64,000 nucleotides of DNA from CAVSMC01 sp963798655 (GTDB lineage Bacteria; Pseudomonadota; Gammaproteobacteria; Burkholderiales; Casimicrobiaceae): contig CAWCUH010000001.1 in NCBI GenBank assembly GCA_963798655.1, positions 441,033 to 505,032 on the forward strand. The letters run 5' to 3'. The translations under genes were made by a program, and so were the position numbers. The notes under the pieces were generated by a model, which worked only from the letters and a program-made list of their open reading frames with translations, had not been told where the DNA came from and made no database searches. Of the stretch, positions 9,257 through 17,581 are shown piece by piece (the stretch's first letter is position 1; each line of letters starts with the position of its first letter).

Positions 9257-10159
9257 TCAGCGCTTGAGCTTCGGATCGAGCGCGTCGCGCAGCCCGTCGC
9301 CGAGCAGGTTGAACGCGAGAACGGTGACGAGAATCATGATGCCGGGGAGCGTGACGACCCACCACGCGCGCAGCACGAACTCGCGCGCGTCGGCGAGCAT
9401 CGTGCCCCATTCGGACGCGGGCGGCTGCGCGCCGAGCCCGAGGAAGCCGAGCGCGGCAGCATCGAGGATCGCGACCGAAACGCCGAGCGACGCCTGGACG
9501 ATCAGCGGCGCCGAGCAGTTCGGCAGCACCTCGGCGAACATCAGCCGCGCGAGGCCGGCGCCGTTCGCGCGCGCCGCGGTCACGTAATCCTTCGACGTCT
9601 CGCTGATGACGGCGGCGCGCGTGATCCGCACGTAATGGGGCAGCACGACGACGGCGACCGCGAGCATCGCGTTCATGATGCCCGGCCCGAGGATCGCGAC
9701 GATGACGATCGCGAGCAGCAGGCTCGGCAGCGTCAGGATGATGTCCATCAGCCGCATGATCGCGATCTCGGTCACGCCGCGCGCGAAGCCGGCGACGAGG
9801 CCGAGCGCGATGCCGACGACGATCGACAGCGCGACGACCGCGATGCCGATCAGCAGCGACAGCCGCGCGCCCCAGATGAGCCGCGAGAGGATGTCGCGAC
9901 CGATCGCGTCCGTGCCGAGCAGGTACGCGCTCGACCCACCCGCCTGCCACACCGGAGGCTTCAGGAACGCGGCGTTGTTCGTGAGGTCCGGCGGATACGG
10001 CGCGAGCACGTTCGCGAACGCCGCCATCAGCAGCACGACGACGACGACGACGAGCCCGAGCACGGCGCCGTGGTTGTTGCTGAAGTAGCCCCAGAACTCA
10101 CGCAACGGCCCGGGCGGCGCGGGGGCGACCGTGTCCGCGGCGATCATCGGCGTGCTCAT
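9257..10159 (-). CDS. dppC: Dipeptide ABC transporter permease DppC
   Basis: A 300-residue inner-membrane permease with an N-terminal helix (about 29-49), then the OppC/DppC motif YLLGTDAIGRDILSRLIWGARLSL and five more hydrophobic segments. The EAA loop that contacts the ATPases reads KDYVTAARANGAGLARLMFAEVLPN. The ending LNLLGDGLRDALDPKLKR, seen here as FNLLGDGLRDALDPKLKR, is characteristic. It pairs with DppB. A palindromic repeat fills the gap between dppB and dppC. Confidence 0.9.
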   Translation of the reverse strand: MSTPMIAADTVAPAPPGPLREFWGYFSNNHGAVLGLVVVVVVLLMAAFANVLAPYPPDLTNNAAFLKPPVWQAGGSSAYLLGTDAIGRDILSRLIWGARLSLLIGIAVVALSIVVGIALGLVAGFARGVTEIAIMRLMDIILTLPSLLLAIVIVAILGPGIMNAMLAVAVVVLPHYVRITRAAVISETSKDYVTAARANGAGLARLMFAEVLPNCSAPLIVQASLGVSVAILDAAALGFLGLGAQPPASEWGTMLADAREFVLRAWWVVTLPGIMILVTVLAFNLLGDGLRDALDPKLKR

Positions 10160-10164
10160 CGCTT

Positions 10165-10252
10165 GTCGTCCCCGCGCAAGCGGGAACCCAGCGTCGTTAG
10201 TGCGGTCGCGTGAGATAACGACACTGGACTCCTGCCTTCGCGGGAATGACGG
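10165..10252. repeat. Paired inverted REP-like element between dppB and dppC
   Basis: Two short palindromic units in opposite orientation. GTCGTCCCCGCGCAAGCGGG with a trailing AACCCAGCGTCG lies at the left, and the inverse ACACTGGACTCCTGCC followed by TTCGCGGGAATGACGG at the right. The core is a CCCGCG...CGCGGG hairpin. Related pairs occur at 46061-46136 and, more decayed, at 55791-55876. Sitting inside an operon, it could form a hairpin that tunes dppC expression relative to dppB. Confidence 0.75.
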
Positions 10253-10256
10253 CGGC

Positions 10257-11267
10257 TCATTGCGACCGCCTTATCCGCGGATTTATCACGCCGTACGTGA
10301 CGTCGACCAGCAGGTTCACCGTCATCACGACGAGGCCGAGCATCAGCAGGCCGCCCTGCAGCACCGGATAGTCGCGCCGGTTGATCGCCTCGATCAGCCA
10401 CTTGCCGACGCCCGGCCACGAAAAGATCGTCTCGGTCAGGATCGCGCCGGTGAACAGCACGCCGACCTGAAGGCCGATGACCGTGATCACCGGAATGAGC
10501 GCGTTGCGAAACGCGTGCAGTGCGACGACGCGCACCTTCGACAGGCCCTTCGCGCGCGCTGTGCGGATGTAGTCCTCGCCGAGCACCTCGAGCATCGACG
10601 AGCGGGTCATCCGCGCGATGATCGCGAGCGGCTGCGTGCCGAGCACGATCATCGGCAGCGCGAGGTGCGACACCGCCGAGCGGAAGGCGCCTTTCTCGCC
10701 TGCCAGCAGCGCGTCGATCGTGAGGAAGCCGGTCACCGGCTCGATGTAGTACTTGACGTCGATGCGGCCCGACACCGGCGTCCATCCGAGCTGCACGGAG
10801 AACAGCAGGATCAGCAGCAGGCCCCACCAGAAGATCGGCATCGAGTAGCCGGTGAGCGAGACGCCCATCACGCCGTGATCGAACAGCGAGTTTCGTCGCA
10901 CCGCGGCGATCATCCCGGCCGGAATGCCGAGCACGAGCGCGAACACGATCGCCGAGAGCGCGAGCTCGATCGTCGCGGGAAACAGCGTCGCGAACTCGGA
11001 GAGGACCGGCGCCTGCGTGATCATCGAGCGCCCGAGGTCGCCGCGCAGCACGCGCTCGATGTAGATGCCGTACTGCACGAGCACCGGCCGGTCGAGGCCG
11101 TATTCCTTCAGCAGCTTTTCGTGGCGCACGGCGTCGATGCCGCGCTCGCCGGCCATCGTTTCGATCGGATCGCCGGGCACGAGGCGGATCAGGAAGAACG
11201 CGAGCAGCGTCATTCCGATGAACGTCGGAATGACGAGCGTGAGGCGGGTCAGCAGGAAGCGCAGCAT
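10257..11267 (-). CDS. dppB: Dipeptide ABC transporter permease DppB
   Basis: A 336-residue inner-membrane permease of the DppB/GsiC type: MLRFLLTRLTLVIPTFIGMTLLAFFLIRLVPGDP at the N-terminus, a periplasmic region, then a transport domain with the EAA loop EDYIRTARAKGLSKVRVVALHAFRNALIPVI. It ends LLVDVTYGVINPRIR. ATG 11267 is the family start; the frame is open further upstream but that part is not protein-like. It is the first gene of the leftward dpp operon and faces a second permease gene 163 bases away. Confidence 0.9.
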   Translation of the reverse strand: MLRFLLTRLTLVIPTFIGMTLLAFFLIRLVPGDPIETMAGERGIDAVRHEKLLKEYGLDRPVLVQYGIYIERVLRGDLGRSMITQAPVLSEFATLFPATIELALSAIVFALVLGIPAGMIAAVRRNSLFDHGVMGVSLTGYSMPIFWWGLLLILLFSVQLGWTPVSGRIDVKYYIEPVTGFLTIDALLAGEKGAFRSAVSHLALPMIVLGTQPLAIIARMTRSSMLEVLGEDYIRTARAKGLSKVRVVALHAFRNALIPVITVIGLQVGVLFTGAILTETIFSWPGVGKWLIEAINRRDYPVLQGGLLMLGLVVMTVNLLVDVTYGVINPRIRRSQ

Positions 11268-11430
11268 CGCGGCGAGCCCGCTCGCCGTCGCCTGCGCGCG
11301 GGCGTAGTATTGAACCACAATTCGTGCTGCCGGCAGCCGCGCGCGCCCTGCGCCGGCGTTTGCGGCCGGCCCGGCGAATTGACGCTCGCAGGCCCTTTGG
11401 GCATCATCGCCGCTGCCTTCGGGCGTCGCC

Positions 11431-12420
11431 TTGATCGCGTTCATCCTTCGCCGACTGATCGAATCGATCGCCGTGATGGCGGTCGTCGCGTTCATCGCGT
11501 TCGCGCTGTTCAACTTCACCGGCGACCCGGTCGCGTTCATGGTCGGCCAGGATGCAACGGTGCAGGAGCGCGCGCAGCTTCGGCACGACCTCGGCCTCGA
11601 CCGGCCTTTCTACGTGCAGTTCGCCCGCTTTGCGCGCAACGCGGCGGCGGGCGATTTCGGCATCTCGCTGCGCCAGGGGCGCAAGGTGTCCGACCTGTTG
11701 CGGGAGCGGCTTCCGGCGACGCTCGAGCTGTCGCTCGTCGCAGCGCTTCTCGCGCTCGTCGCCGGCATACCGCTCGGCGTCTACACGGCACTGCGCCGCG
11801 ACAGCGTGCTTGCGCAGCTGCTGCTCGCGGGCTCGCTCGTCGGCGTGTCGCTGCCGACGTTCCTGATCGGCATCCTGCTGATCCTCGTGTTCGCCGTGCA
11901 GCTCGGCTGGCTGCCGTCGTTCGGCCGCGGCGAGACGGTTGCGATCGGCGGCTGGACTTCCGGACTGTTCACGGCGTCCGGGCTGAAGGCGCTGATCCTG
12001 CCGTCGATCACGCTGTCGCTGTTCCAGATGACGCTGATCATGCGGCTCGTGCGCGCCGAGATGCTCGAGGTCCTGCGCACCGACTACATCAAGTTCGCCC
12101 GCGCCCGCGGATTGCGCAACAGCACGATCCATTTCGGCCACGCGCTCAAGAACACGCTGGTGCCCGTGATCACGATCACCGGCCTGCAGCTCGGTGCGAT
12201 CATCGCGTTCGCGATCATCACCGAGACCGTGTTCCAGTGGCCCGGCATGGGCCTGCTTTTCATCCAGGCGGTCAACTTCGCCGACATCCCGGTGATGGCC
12301 GCCTATCTTTGCTTCATCGCGCTGGTCTTCGTGCTGCTCAATCTGATCGTCGACTTGCTCTACTACGCCGTCGACCCGCGACTGCGCGTCGAGCGGCCCG
12401 TCCTCGCCGCGCTCGCGTGA
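11431..12420 (+). CDS. Peptide-type ABC transporter permease (DppB/GsiC family), second locus
   Basis: A 329-residue permease with six hydrophobic segments, LFNFTGDPVAFMVG after the first helix, and the EAA loop TDYIKFARARGLRNSTIHFGHALKNTLVPVI. The ending LNLIVDLLYYAVDPRLR is the family's. The only sensible start is TTG 11431, since the first helix begins at once (IAFILRRLIESIAVMAVV); no Shine-Dalgarno is clear. It heads a rightward locus of permease, M20 hydrolase, DUF2817, permease, lipoprotein and two ATPases that has no binding protein of its own. Confidence 0.88.
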   Translation: MIAFILRRLIESIAVMAVVAFIAFALFNFTGDPVAFMVGQDATVQERAQLRHDLGLDRPFYVQFARFARNAAAGDFGISLRQGRKVSDLLRERLPATLELSLVAALLALVAGIPLGVYTALRRDSVLAQLLLAGSLVGVSLPTFLIGILLILVFAVQLGWLPSFGRGETVAIGGWTSGLFTASGLKALILPSITLSLFQMTLIMRLVRAEMLEVLRTDYIKFARARGLRNSTIHFGHALKNTLVPVITITGLQLGAIIAFAIITETVFQWPGMGLLFIQAVNFADIPVMAAYLCFIALVFVLLNLIVDLLYYAVDPRLRVERPVLAALA

Positions 12421-12446
12421 CGCGCGCGGCGACTCGCCGTCCATCC

Positions 12447-13637
12447 ATGACCAATCCCGTCGACCACATCCGCGCCTGGCAACCCGATTTCGCGAGCTTC
12501 CGTCGCGAGCTGCACATGCATCCCGAGCTCGGCTTCGAGGAGCACCGCACGGCGAAGCACGTCGCCGAACGGCTTGCCGGCCTCGGCGTCGAGCACCACA
12601 CGGGAATCGGCAGGACCGGCATCGTCGCCGTCATTCCGGGCCGCAGCACCACGAGCGGCAGGAGCATCGGGCTGCGCGCCGACATGGACGCGCTGCCGCT
12701 GCAGGAGGAGAACGCGTTCGCGCACAAGTCGCGCTACGACGGCCGCATGCACGGCTGCGGCCACGACGGGCACACGACGATGCTGCTCGCGGCCGCGCGC
12801 TACCTGTACGAGACACGCCGCTTCGACGGCACCGCGTACATGATCTTCCAGCCGGGCGAGGAGGGCTACGCCGGCGCGAAGGCGATGATCGACGACGGCC
12901 TGTTCGTGCGCTTTCCGGCGCAACAGGTATTCGCGCTGCACAACTGGCCGGCGCTCGCGCCCGGACGCATCGGCATCACGCCCGGGCCTGCGATGGCGGC
13001 GGCAGACCGCATCGAGATCACGATCGACGGCCGCGGCGGGCACGGCGCGCATCCGCATGCGGCCGTCGACCCGGTGCTCGTCGCCGGCCACATCATCACC
13101 GCCGCGCAGTCGATCGTCAGCCGCAACGTGAGCCCGATCGACACGGCGGTGGTGAGCCTGTGCTCGATGCAGGCCGGCAATCCCGGCGCGATGAGCGTCA
13201 TCCCGGCGCATGCAAAGCTGGTCGGCACCGTGCGCACGTTCCGGCCGGCGACGCAGGACATGATCGAGAAGCGCCTCGGCGAGCTGGTGCCGTCGATTGC
13301 CGCGGCGTTCGGCGCGCGCGCGACGCTCGATTACCAGCGCGTCTACCCGGCGACGATCAACCACGAGCGGGAGACGCAGTTCGCCATCGACGTGGCGACG
13401 GCGCTCGTCGGCTCCGACAACGTCGAGCGCGAACTCGATCCGTCGATGGGCGCCGAGGACTTCGCGTTCATGCTGCAGGTGCGGCCCGGAGCCTACGCGC
13501 GCCTCGGGCAGGGCGGCTTCGAGAGCGGCGCGTTCCTGCACAGCAGCCGCTACGACTTCAACGATGCGGTGATCCCGGTCGGCGCGGGCTATCTGGCCGC
13601 GCTCGCCGAGCGTGCGATGCCGCTCGCGGCCGCGTGA
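12447..13637 (+). CDS. M20 family amidohydrolase (hippurate/N-acyl amino acid hydrolase type)
   Basis: A 396-residue cytoplasmic metallo-amidohydrolase of the M20D group. Metal-site motifs are in order: GCGHDGHTTML (about 105-115), QPGEEGYAGA (about 135-145), FALHNWP, and SMGAEDFAFML near the end. RRELHMHPELGFEEHRT at the N-terminus is diagnostic of hippurate/IAA-amino acid hydrolases. It releases an acyl group from an N-acylated amino acid or short peptide. Lying between two peptide permease genes, it probably processes what the transporter brings in. ATG 12447 is 27 bases after the permease stop. Confidence 0.88.
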   Translation: MTNPVDHIRAWQPDFASFRRELHMHPELGFEEHRTAKHVAERLAGLGVEHHTGIGRTGIVAVIPGRSTTSGRSIGLRADMDALPLQEENAFAHKSRYDGRMHGCGHDGHTTMLLAAARYLYETRRFDGTAYMIFQPGEEGYAGAKAMIDDGLFVRFPAQQVFALHNWPALAPGRIGITPGPAMAAADRIEITIDGRGGHGAHPHAAVDPVLVAGHIITAAQSIVSRNVSPIDTAVVSLCSMQAGNPGAMSVIPAHAKLVGTVRTFRPATQDMIEKRLGELVPSIAAAFGARATLDYQRVYPATINHERETQFAIDVATALVGSDNVERELDPSMGAEDFAFMLQVRPGAYARLGQGGFESGAFLHSSRYDFNDAVIPVGAGYLAALAERAMPLAAA

Positions 13638-13648
13638 TCGCAACGCGC

Positions 13649-14746
13649 ATGGCGAACCGGGTCTCGCTCCATTTTGCCGCCACCTACGCGCAGGCGCGAA
13701 CCAAGTTTCGCGACGCCGCCGCCGCGCGCGGCCTCGCCGTGCAATCGCTCGTGAATCCGGGCGAGCGCGGGCCGGACGGCGAGGAGCTCGCCACCGACAT
13801 CGCCGTGCTCGGCGATGCGAGCGCGAAGGCGGCCTTGCTGCTCACCTCCGGCACGCACGGCGTCGAGGGCTTCTGCGGTTCGGGCTGCCAGGTCGCGTTG
13901 CTGCACGACGATGCGTTTCGCGAGGCCGTCGCCGCATCGCGCGTCGCGGTCGTGCTCTACCACGCGGTGAATCCGTACGGTTTCGCGCATCTTCGGCGCA
14001 CGAACGAGGACAACGTCGACCTGAATCGCAACTTCCGCGATTTCTCGACGCCGCCGCCGCGCAACGCCGCGTACGCCGACGTGCACGCGTTCACCGTGCC
14101 GTCGCAATGGCCGCCGGCCGCGGACAACGAGGCGGAGATCGGCGCGTACATCGCCCGCCACGGCGTGAAGGCGTACCAGGCGGCTGTGAGCGGCGGCCAG
14201 TACGAGTTCGCCGACGGCCTCTTCTATGGCGGCTCGAAGCCGACGTGGAGCAACGGCGTGCTGCGCGCGGCGCTGCGCGCGCATGCGGCGAAACGCGCGC
14301 GCTTAGGCTGGATCGACTTTCACACCGGCCTCGGACCCTGGGCTCACGGCGAAAAGATCTATTCGGGTCCCGACGAGCGCGCGACGATCGCCCGCGCGTG
14401 CGCATGGTGGGGCAACGACGTCACGTCGTTCTACGACGGCACGTCGACGTCCGCGCACGTGACCGGCGTGCTGTCGCAGGCCGTAACAGACGAATGCCCC
14501 CGCGTCGAATACACCGGCATTGCGCTCGAATACGGTACCGTGCCGATCCAGGAATCGTTGAACGCGCTGCGCGCCGACCAGTGGTTGCAGAATCATCCGA
14601 ATGCCCCGGCGGCGCAGCGATCCGACATCAAGCGGCGAATCCGCGACGCGTTCTACGGCGACAGCGACGAGTGGAAGGCGATGGTGTTCGGGCAGGCGCG
14701 CGTCGCATGCTTGCAGGCGCTGCGCGGGCTCGCAGCCGCCTGCTGA
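13649..14746 (+). CDS. DUF2817 (M14 carboxypeptidase-like) protein
   Basis: A 365-residue protein of the DUF2817 family, related to M14 zinc carboxypeptidases. SGTHGVEGF supplies the HxxE metal pair near residue 67, DNVDLNRNF is the substrate-contacting stretch, and IDFHTGLGP supplies the third ligand. The late Glu in IALEYGT is a candidate catalytic acid. Two starts are possible: ATG 13649, or GTG 13634, which overlaps the M20 stop (GTGA) and would couple translation. It likely hydrolyses peptides or amidated compounds imported by the surrounding transporter. The exact substrate is unknown. Confidence 0.8.
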   Translation: MANRVSLHFAATYAQARTKFRDAAAARGLAVQSLVNPGERGPDGEELATDIAVLGDASAKAALLLTSGTHGVEGFCGSGCQVALLHDDAFREAVAASRVAVVLYHAVNPYGFAHLRRTNEDNVDLNRNFRDFSTPPPRNAAYADVHAFTVPSQWPPAADNEAEIGAYIARHGVKAYQAAVSGGQYEFADGLFYGGSKPTWSNGVLRAALRAHAAKRARLGWIDFHTGLGPWAHGEKIYSGPDERATIARACAWWGNDVTSFYDGTSTSAHVTGVLSQAVTDECPRVEYTGIALEYGTVPIQESLNALRADQWLQNHPNAPAAQRSDIKRRIRDAFYGDSDEWKAMVFGQARVACLQALRGLAAAC

Positions 14747-14781
14747 CGGAATGTCCACGGCGACGACCGTGTTTGCGTGAC

Positions 14782-15741
14782 ATGACGATCGATTTCGCCG
14801 GCGCGGCCACCAACCCTGCTGTGAGCAGGGTCGCAAGGCGCATCAGCGGCTGGTGGGGCGGCGATGTCGTGTGGAGCTTTCGCCATTCGCCGGTTGCCAT
14901 CGTGGCCGCCGCCGTCCTGTTGCTGTGCATCGGCGGCGCGATGCTCGCGCCCTGGATAGCACCGCATGATCCGTTCGATTTGCGCACGTTGAATCTCGCC
15001 GATGCGCTCGCGCCGCCGGCCTGGCTCGGCGGTCACGCGAAATACGCGCTCGGTACCGACGATCAGGGCCGCGACGTACTCTCGGCGATCCTGTTCGGCG
15101 CGCGCGTGTCGCTTGCGGTCGGCGCCGCCGCCGTCGCGCTTGCCGTCCTGCTCGGCGTCGCGCTCGGGCTCGTCGCCGGTTACGCGGGCGGCCGCATCGA
15201 CGCGCTGATCATGCGCGTGGCCGACGTGCAGCTGTCGTTCCCGGCGATCCTGATTGCGCTGCTGATCGACGGCGTGGCCCGCGCCGTGCTGCCGCGCGAC
15301 GCGCATGCGGACATCGCCGTCGCCGTGCTGGTGATCGCGATCGCCCTGTCGAACTGGGTCCAGTACGCGCGCACGGTGCGCGGGTCGACGATGGTCGAGA
15401 AGAACAAGGACTACGTGCAGGCCGCGCGCGTGATCGGCATCGGGGCGGTCGCCATCATGCGCCGCCACCTGCTGCCGAACGTGCTCGGACCGGTGCTCGT
15501 GCTCGCGACGATCAACGTGGCGACGGCGATCATCATCGAGGCGACGCTGTCGTTCCTCGGCGTCGGGCTGCCGCCGACGCAGCCGTCGCTCGGCACGCTG
15601 ATCCGCGTGGGCAACGATTATTTGTTCTCGGGGGAGTGGTGGATCGCGATCTTTCCGGGCGCGGCGCTGGTCATAATGGTGTTGGCGATCAACCTGCTCG
15701 GCGACTGGCTGCGCGACGCGCTGAACCCGAAGCTGCGCTGA
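14782..15741 (+). CDS. Peptide-type ABC transporter permease (DppC/OppC family), second locus
   Basis: A 319-residue permease. The N-terminal part includes WSFRHSPVAIVAAAVLLL (first helix) and APHDPFDLRTLNLADAL, a typical OppC loop. YALGTDDQGRDVLSAILFGARVSL follows, then the EAA loop KDYVQAARVIGIGAVAIMRRHLLPNVLGPV, and the ending LLGDWLRDALNPKLR. It partners the permease at 11431. Separation of the two permease genes by two hydrolase genes is unusual, since they are normally adjacent. Confidence 0.88.
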   Translation: MTIDFAGAATNPAVSRVARRISGWWGGDVVWSFRHSPVAIVAAAVLLLCIGGAMLAPWIAPHDPFDLRTLNLADALAPPAWLGGHAKYALGTDDQGRDVLSAILFGARVSLAVGAAAVALAVLLGVALGLVAGYAGGRIDALIMRVADVQLSFPAILIALLIDGVARAVLPRDAHADIAVAVLVIAIALSNWVQYARTVRGSTMVEKNKDYVQAARVIGIGAVAIMRRHLLPNVLGPVLVLATINVATAIIIEATLSFLGVGLPPTQPSLGTLIRVGNDYLFSGEWWIAIFPGAALVIMVLAINLLGDWLRDALNPKLR

Positions 15742-15783
15742 AGCGAGAGCCGGCGGGATGGGCAAAACCAAAGGAGAACCCCA

Positions 15784-16164
15784 ATGAAACGTGCTTTGCT
15801 ACTGCTGGCGGCGCCGCTCGCGCTCGCCGCGTGCCAGACGGTCGGACCGACGTGGAGCGAGCTGTCGGGCGACCACTACTACAACACGACCACTCCCGAC
15901 CGGCGAATCGGCATCATCGTCAAGGTCGATGACCGCGGCGCGTTCGGCCAGACGCCGATCAAGACGGAGCCCGGCACGCATCGCATCGTGATGGAGTCGC
16001 CGAACCACGGACGCTTCCGCGGCGGCGACCAGAAAGAGCTCACGATGAACCTCGAGCCGTGCAAGCGCTATTTTCTCGCGTCGCAGTTCAACAACCCGGT
16101 TTCGCCCGACTGGAAGCCCGTCGTCGATTACGTCGAGACGATTCCCGGGTGTCACGTCGGGTGA
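15784..16164 (+). CDS. Small lipoprotein of unknown function
   Basis: A 126-residue protein with a clear lipobox (LALAAC, Cys at residue 17) after a short hydrophobic signal, so it is lipidated and probably outer-membrane bound. The mature part has a beta-rich look with DRRIGIIVKVDDRG and two further Cys (EPCKRY, IPGCHVG) that may pair. A good Shine-Dalgarno (AAAGGAG) precedes ATG 15784. It lies inside the peptide-transport locus but resembles no binding protein. I do not recognise the family. Confidence 0.8.
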   Translation: MKRALLLLAAPLALAACQTVGPTWSELSGDHYYNTTTPDRRIGIIVKVDDRGAFGQTPIKTEPGTHRIVMESPNHGRFRGGDQKELTMNLEPCKRYFLASQFNNPVSPDWKPVVDYVETIPGCHVG

Positions 16165-16185
16165 AAACTTCTGGTGGAAACGCAC

Positions 16186-16216
16186 CGCGCTTGGCGGCGC
16201 TTCGCGCCGTAGCGCG
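16186..16216. repeat. CGCGCT...AGCGCG hairpin element, copy 1
   Basis: Nested hairpin: CGCGCT (16186-16191) pairs with AGCGCG (16211-16216), and inside it GCGGCGC pairs with GCGCCGT around a TTC loop. It lies just after the lipoprotein gene and ends about 12 bases before the next start. A related element with the same outer arms lies at 32291-32326. There is no T run, so it is not a standard terminator; it may be a repeat or an mRNA-stabilising structure. Confidence 0.6.
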
Positions 16217-16228
16217 CCGCTACATGAA

Positions 16229-17206
16229 GTGAGCGGCACGCCGCTGCTCGACGTTGCGGGCCTCACCGTCGAGTTCCCGACGCGCCACGGCACGCTCACC
16301 GCCGTGCGCGACGTCTCGTTCGCGATTGCGCCCGGCGAAGTGCTCGGCGTCGTCGGTGAATCGGGGGCCGGCAAATCGCTGACCGGCGCGGCGATCATCG
16401 GCCTTGTCGACGCGCCTGGCCGTATCGCCAACGGCGAGGTGCGGCTCGCGGGACGGCGCATCGACAACCTGCCCGACGACGCGATGCGCCGCGTGCGCGG
16501 TCGCGAGATCGGCGCAGTGTTCCAGGATCCGTTGACGGCGCTCAATCCGCTGTACACGGTCGGCCGCCAGCTCACCGAGACGATCCGCACGCACTTACCG
16601 CTCGGCGCCGCCGAGGCGCGAGCGCGCGCCGTCGCGCTGCTCGACGAAGTCGGCATTCCGGCGGCGATGCAAAGACTCGATCATTATCCGCACCAGTTCT
16701 CGGGCGGCATGCGCCAGCGCGTCGTGCTCGCGCTTGCGCTCGCGGCGAGCCCGAAGCTCATCATCGCCGACGAGCCGACGACGGCGCTCGACGTGTCGAT
16801 CCAGGCGCAGATCATCCAGCTGCTGAAGCGCCTCGCGCGCGATCATGCGACGGCGGTGATGCTGATCACGCACGACATGGGCGTCATCGCGGAAACCGCC
16901 GATCGCGTCGCGGTCATGTACGCCGGGCGCATCGTCGAGATCGGCCCAGTCGCCGACGTGATTCACCGCCCGGCGCACCCGTACACGATCGGGCTGATGG
17001 GCTCGATCCCGAAGCTTGCACTCGAGCGCGACCGGCTCGTATCGATCGACGGCGCGATGCCGCGCCTGTCCGCGATGCCTTCCGGTTGCGCGTTTCATCC
17101 GCGCTGTCCGCACGCGTTCGCGCGCTGCGCGCAGGAGCGCCCGGCACTGGCCGACGTGGGCGCGACGCGCGCCGCCTGCTGGCTGCACGCCCGCGCCGCC
17201 GCGTAA
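16229..17206 (+). CDS. Peptide-type ABC transporter ATP-binding protein (DppD family), second locus
   Basis: A 325-residue ABC ATPase: Walker A VGESGAGKSL, VFQDPLTALNP, signature FSGGMRQR, Walker B LIIADEPTTALD, H-loop ITHDMG. The C-terminal cysteine cluster CAFHPRCPHAFARC marks the oligopeptide type. Start is GTG 16229; the Shine-Dalgarno is weak and a hairpin sits just upstream. It should pair with the DppF-type ATPase at 17582. Confidence 0.88.
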   Translation: MSGTPLLDVAGLTVEFPTRHGTLTAVRDVSFAIAPGEVLGVVGESGAGKSLTGAAIIGLVDAPGRIANGEVRLAGRRIDNLPDDAMRRVRGREIGAVFQDPLTALNPLYTVGRQLTETIRTHLPLGAAEARARAVALLDEVGIPAAMQRLDHYPHQFSGGMRQRVVLALALAASPKLIIADEPTTALDVSIQAQIIQLLKRLARDHATAVMLITHDMGVIAETADRVAVMYAGRIVEIGPVADVIHRPAHPYTIGLMGSIPKLALERDRLVSIDGAMPRLSAMPSGCAFHPRCPHAFARCAQERPALADVGATRAACWLHARAAA

Positions 17207-17217
17207 GTCGCGATTCG

Positions 17218-17367
17218 ATGGTCGACTCCGGCGATTGCGTGATCGTCGGCGTCACCGAAGGGCCGCGCGAGCACGGTGTCGGCGGCCAGGTGAACCCGTT
17301 CGGCATCGAGGCGCCGGCGCTCACCGCGTGCCTTGCGATCGCGCGTCATGTTCGTCTGCTGCTCTAG
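17218..17367 (+). CDS. Small ORF of unknown function, possibly a gene remnant
   Basis: A 49-codon frame from ATG 17218 to TAG, encoding MVDSGDCVIVGVTEGP, a glycine-rich middle (EHGVGGQVNPFG) and a hydrophobic tail. It has a balanced composition more protein-like than the arginine-rich frames nearby, but no clear Shine-Dalgarno and no family I recognise. Lying in the 375-base gap between the two ATPase genes, it could be the 3' end of a lost gene or chance. Confidence 0.25.
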   Translation: MVDSGDCVIVGVTEGPREHGVGGQVNPFGIEAPALTACLAIARHVRLLL

Positions 17368-17443
17368 AATGTGGCCGCGACGAGCGGGGCGGCACTGCGC
17401 CGGCTCGCGCCGGGTCGCGCATCAGACAGGCTGAACCGGTCAC

Positions 17444-17450
17444 GGAGGAG
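17444..17450 (+). promoter_or_regulatory. Strong Shine-Dalgarno in front of an out-of-frame ATG before dppF-like gene
   Basis: GGAGGAG is followed seven bases later by ATG 17458, the best ribosome site in this locus. The frame it opens runs only 22 codons to TAA 17524-17526. The ATPase gene is open one frame over, with no ATG, GTG or TTG until 17582. This suggests the true start of the ATPase is ATG 17458 and that a base was gained or lost between 17461 and about 17526. Confidence 0.5.
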
Positions 17451-17581
17451 AGCGCAAATGGCAACGCTCGGCGTCGACGACGACGGCGCGATCAGGCGGC
17501 CGCTCGTCGCAGCGACGGCGCAGTAACGGCGGCGGCGACAAGATCGCGCCTTCCACCGCCTCGCTGCTCGATGTCGTCGAC

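Noticed and set aside
10131..12446. Plus-strand open frame running into the M20 gene, suggesting a fusion protein
   Set aside because: The upstream part is antisense of dppB and an alternative frame of the second permease; the real M20 start is ATG 12447.
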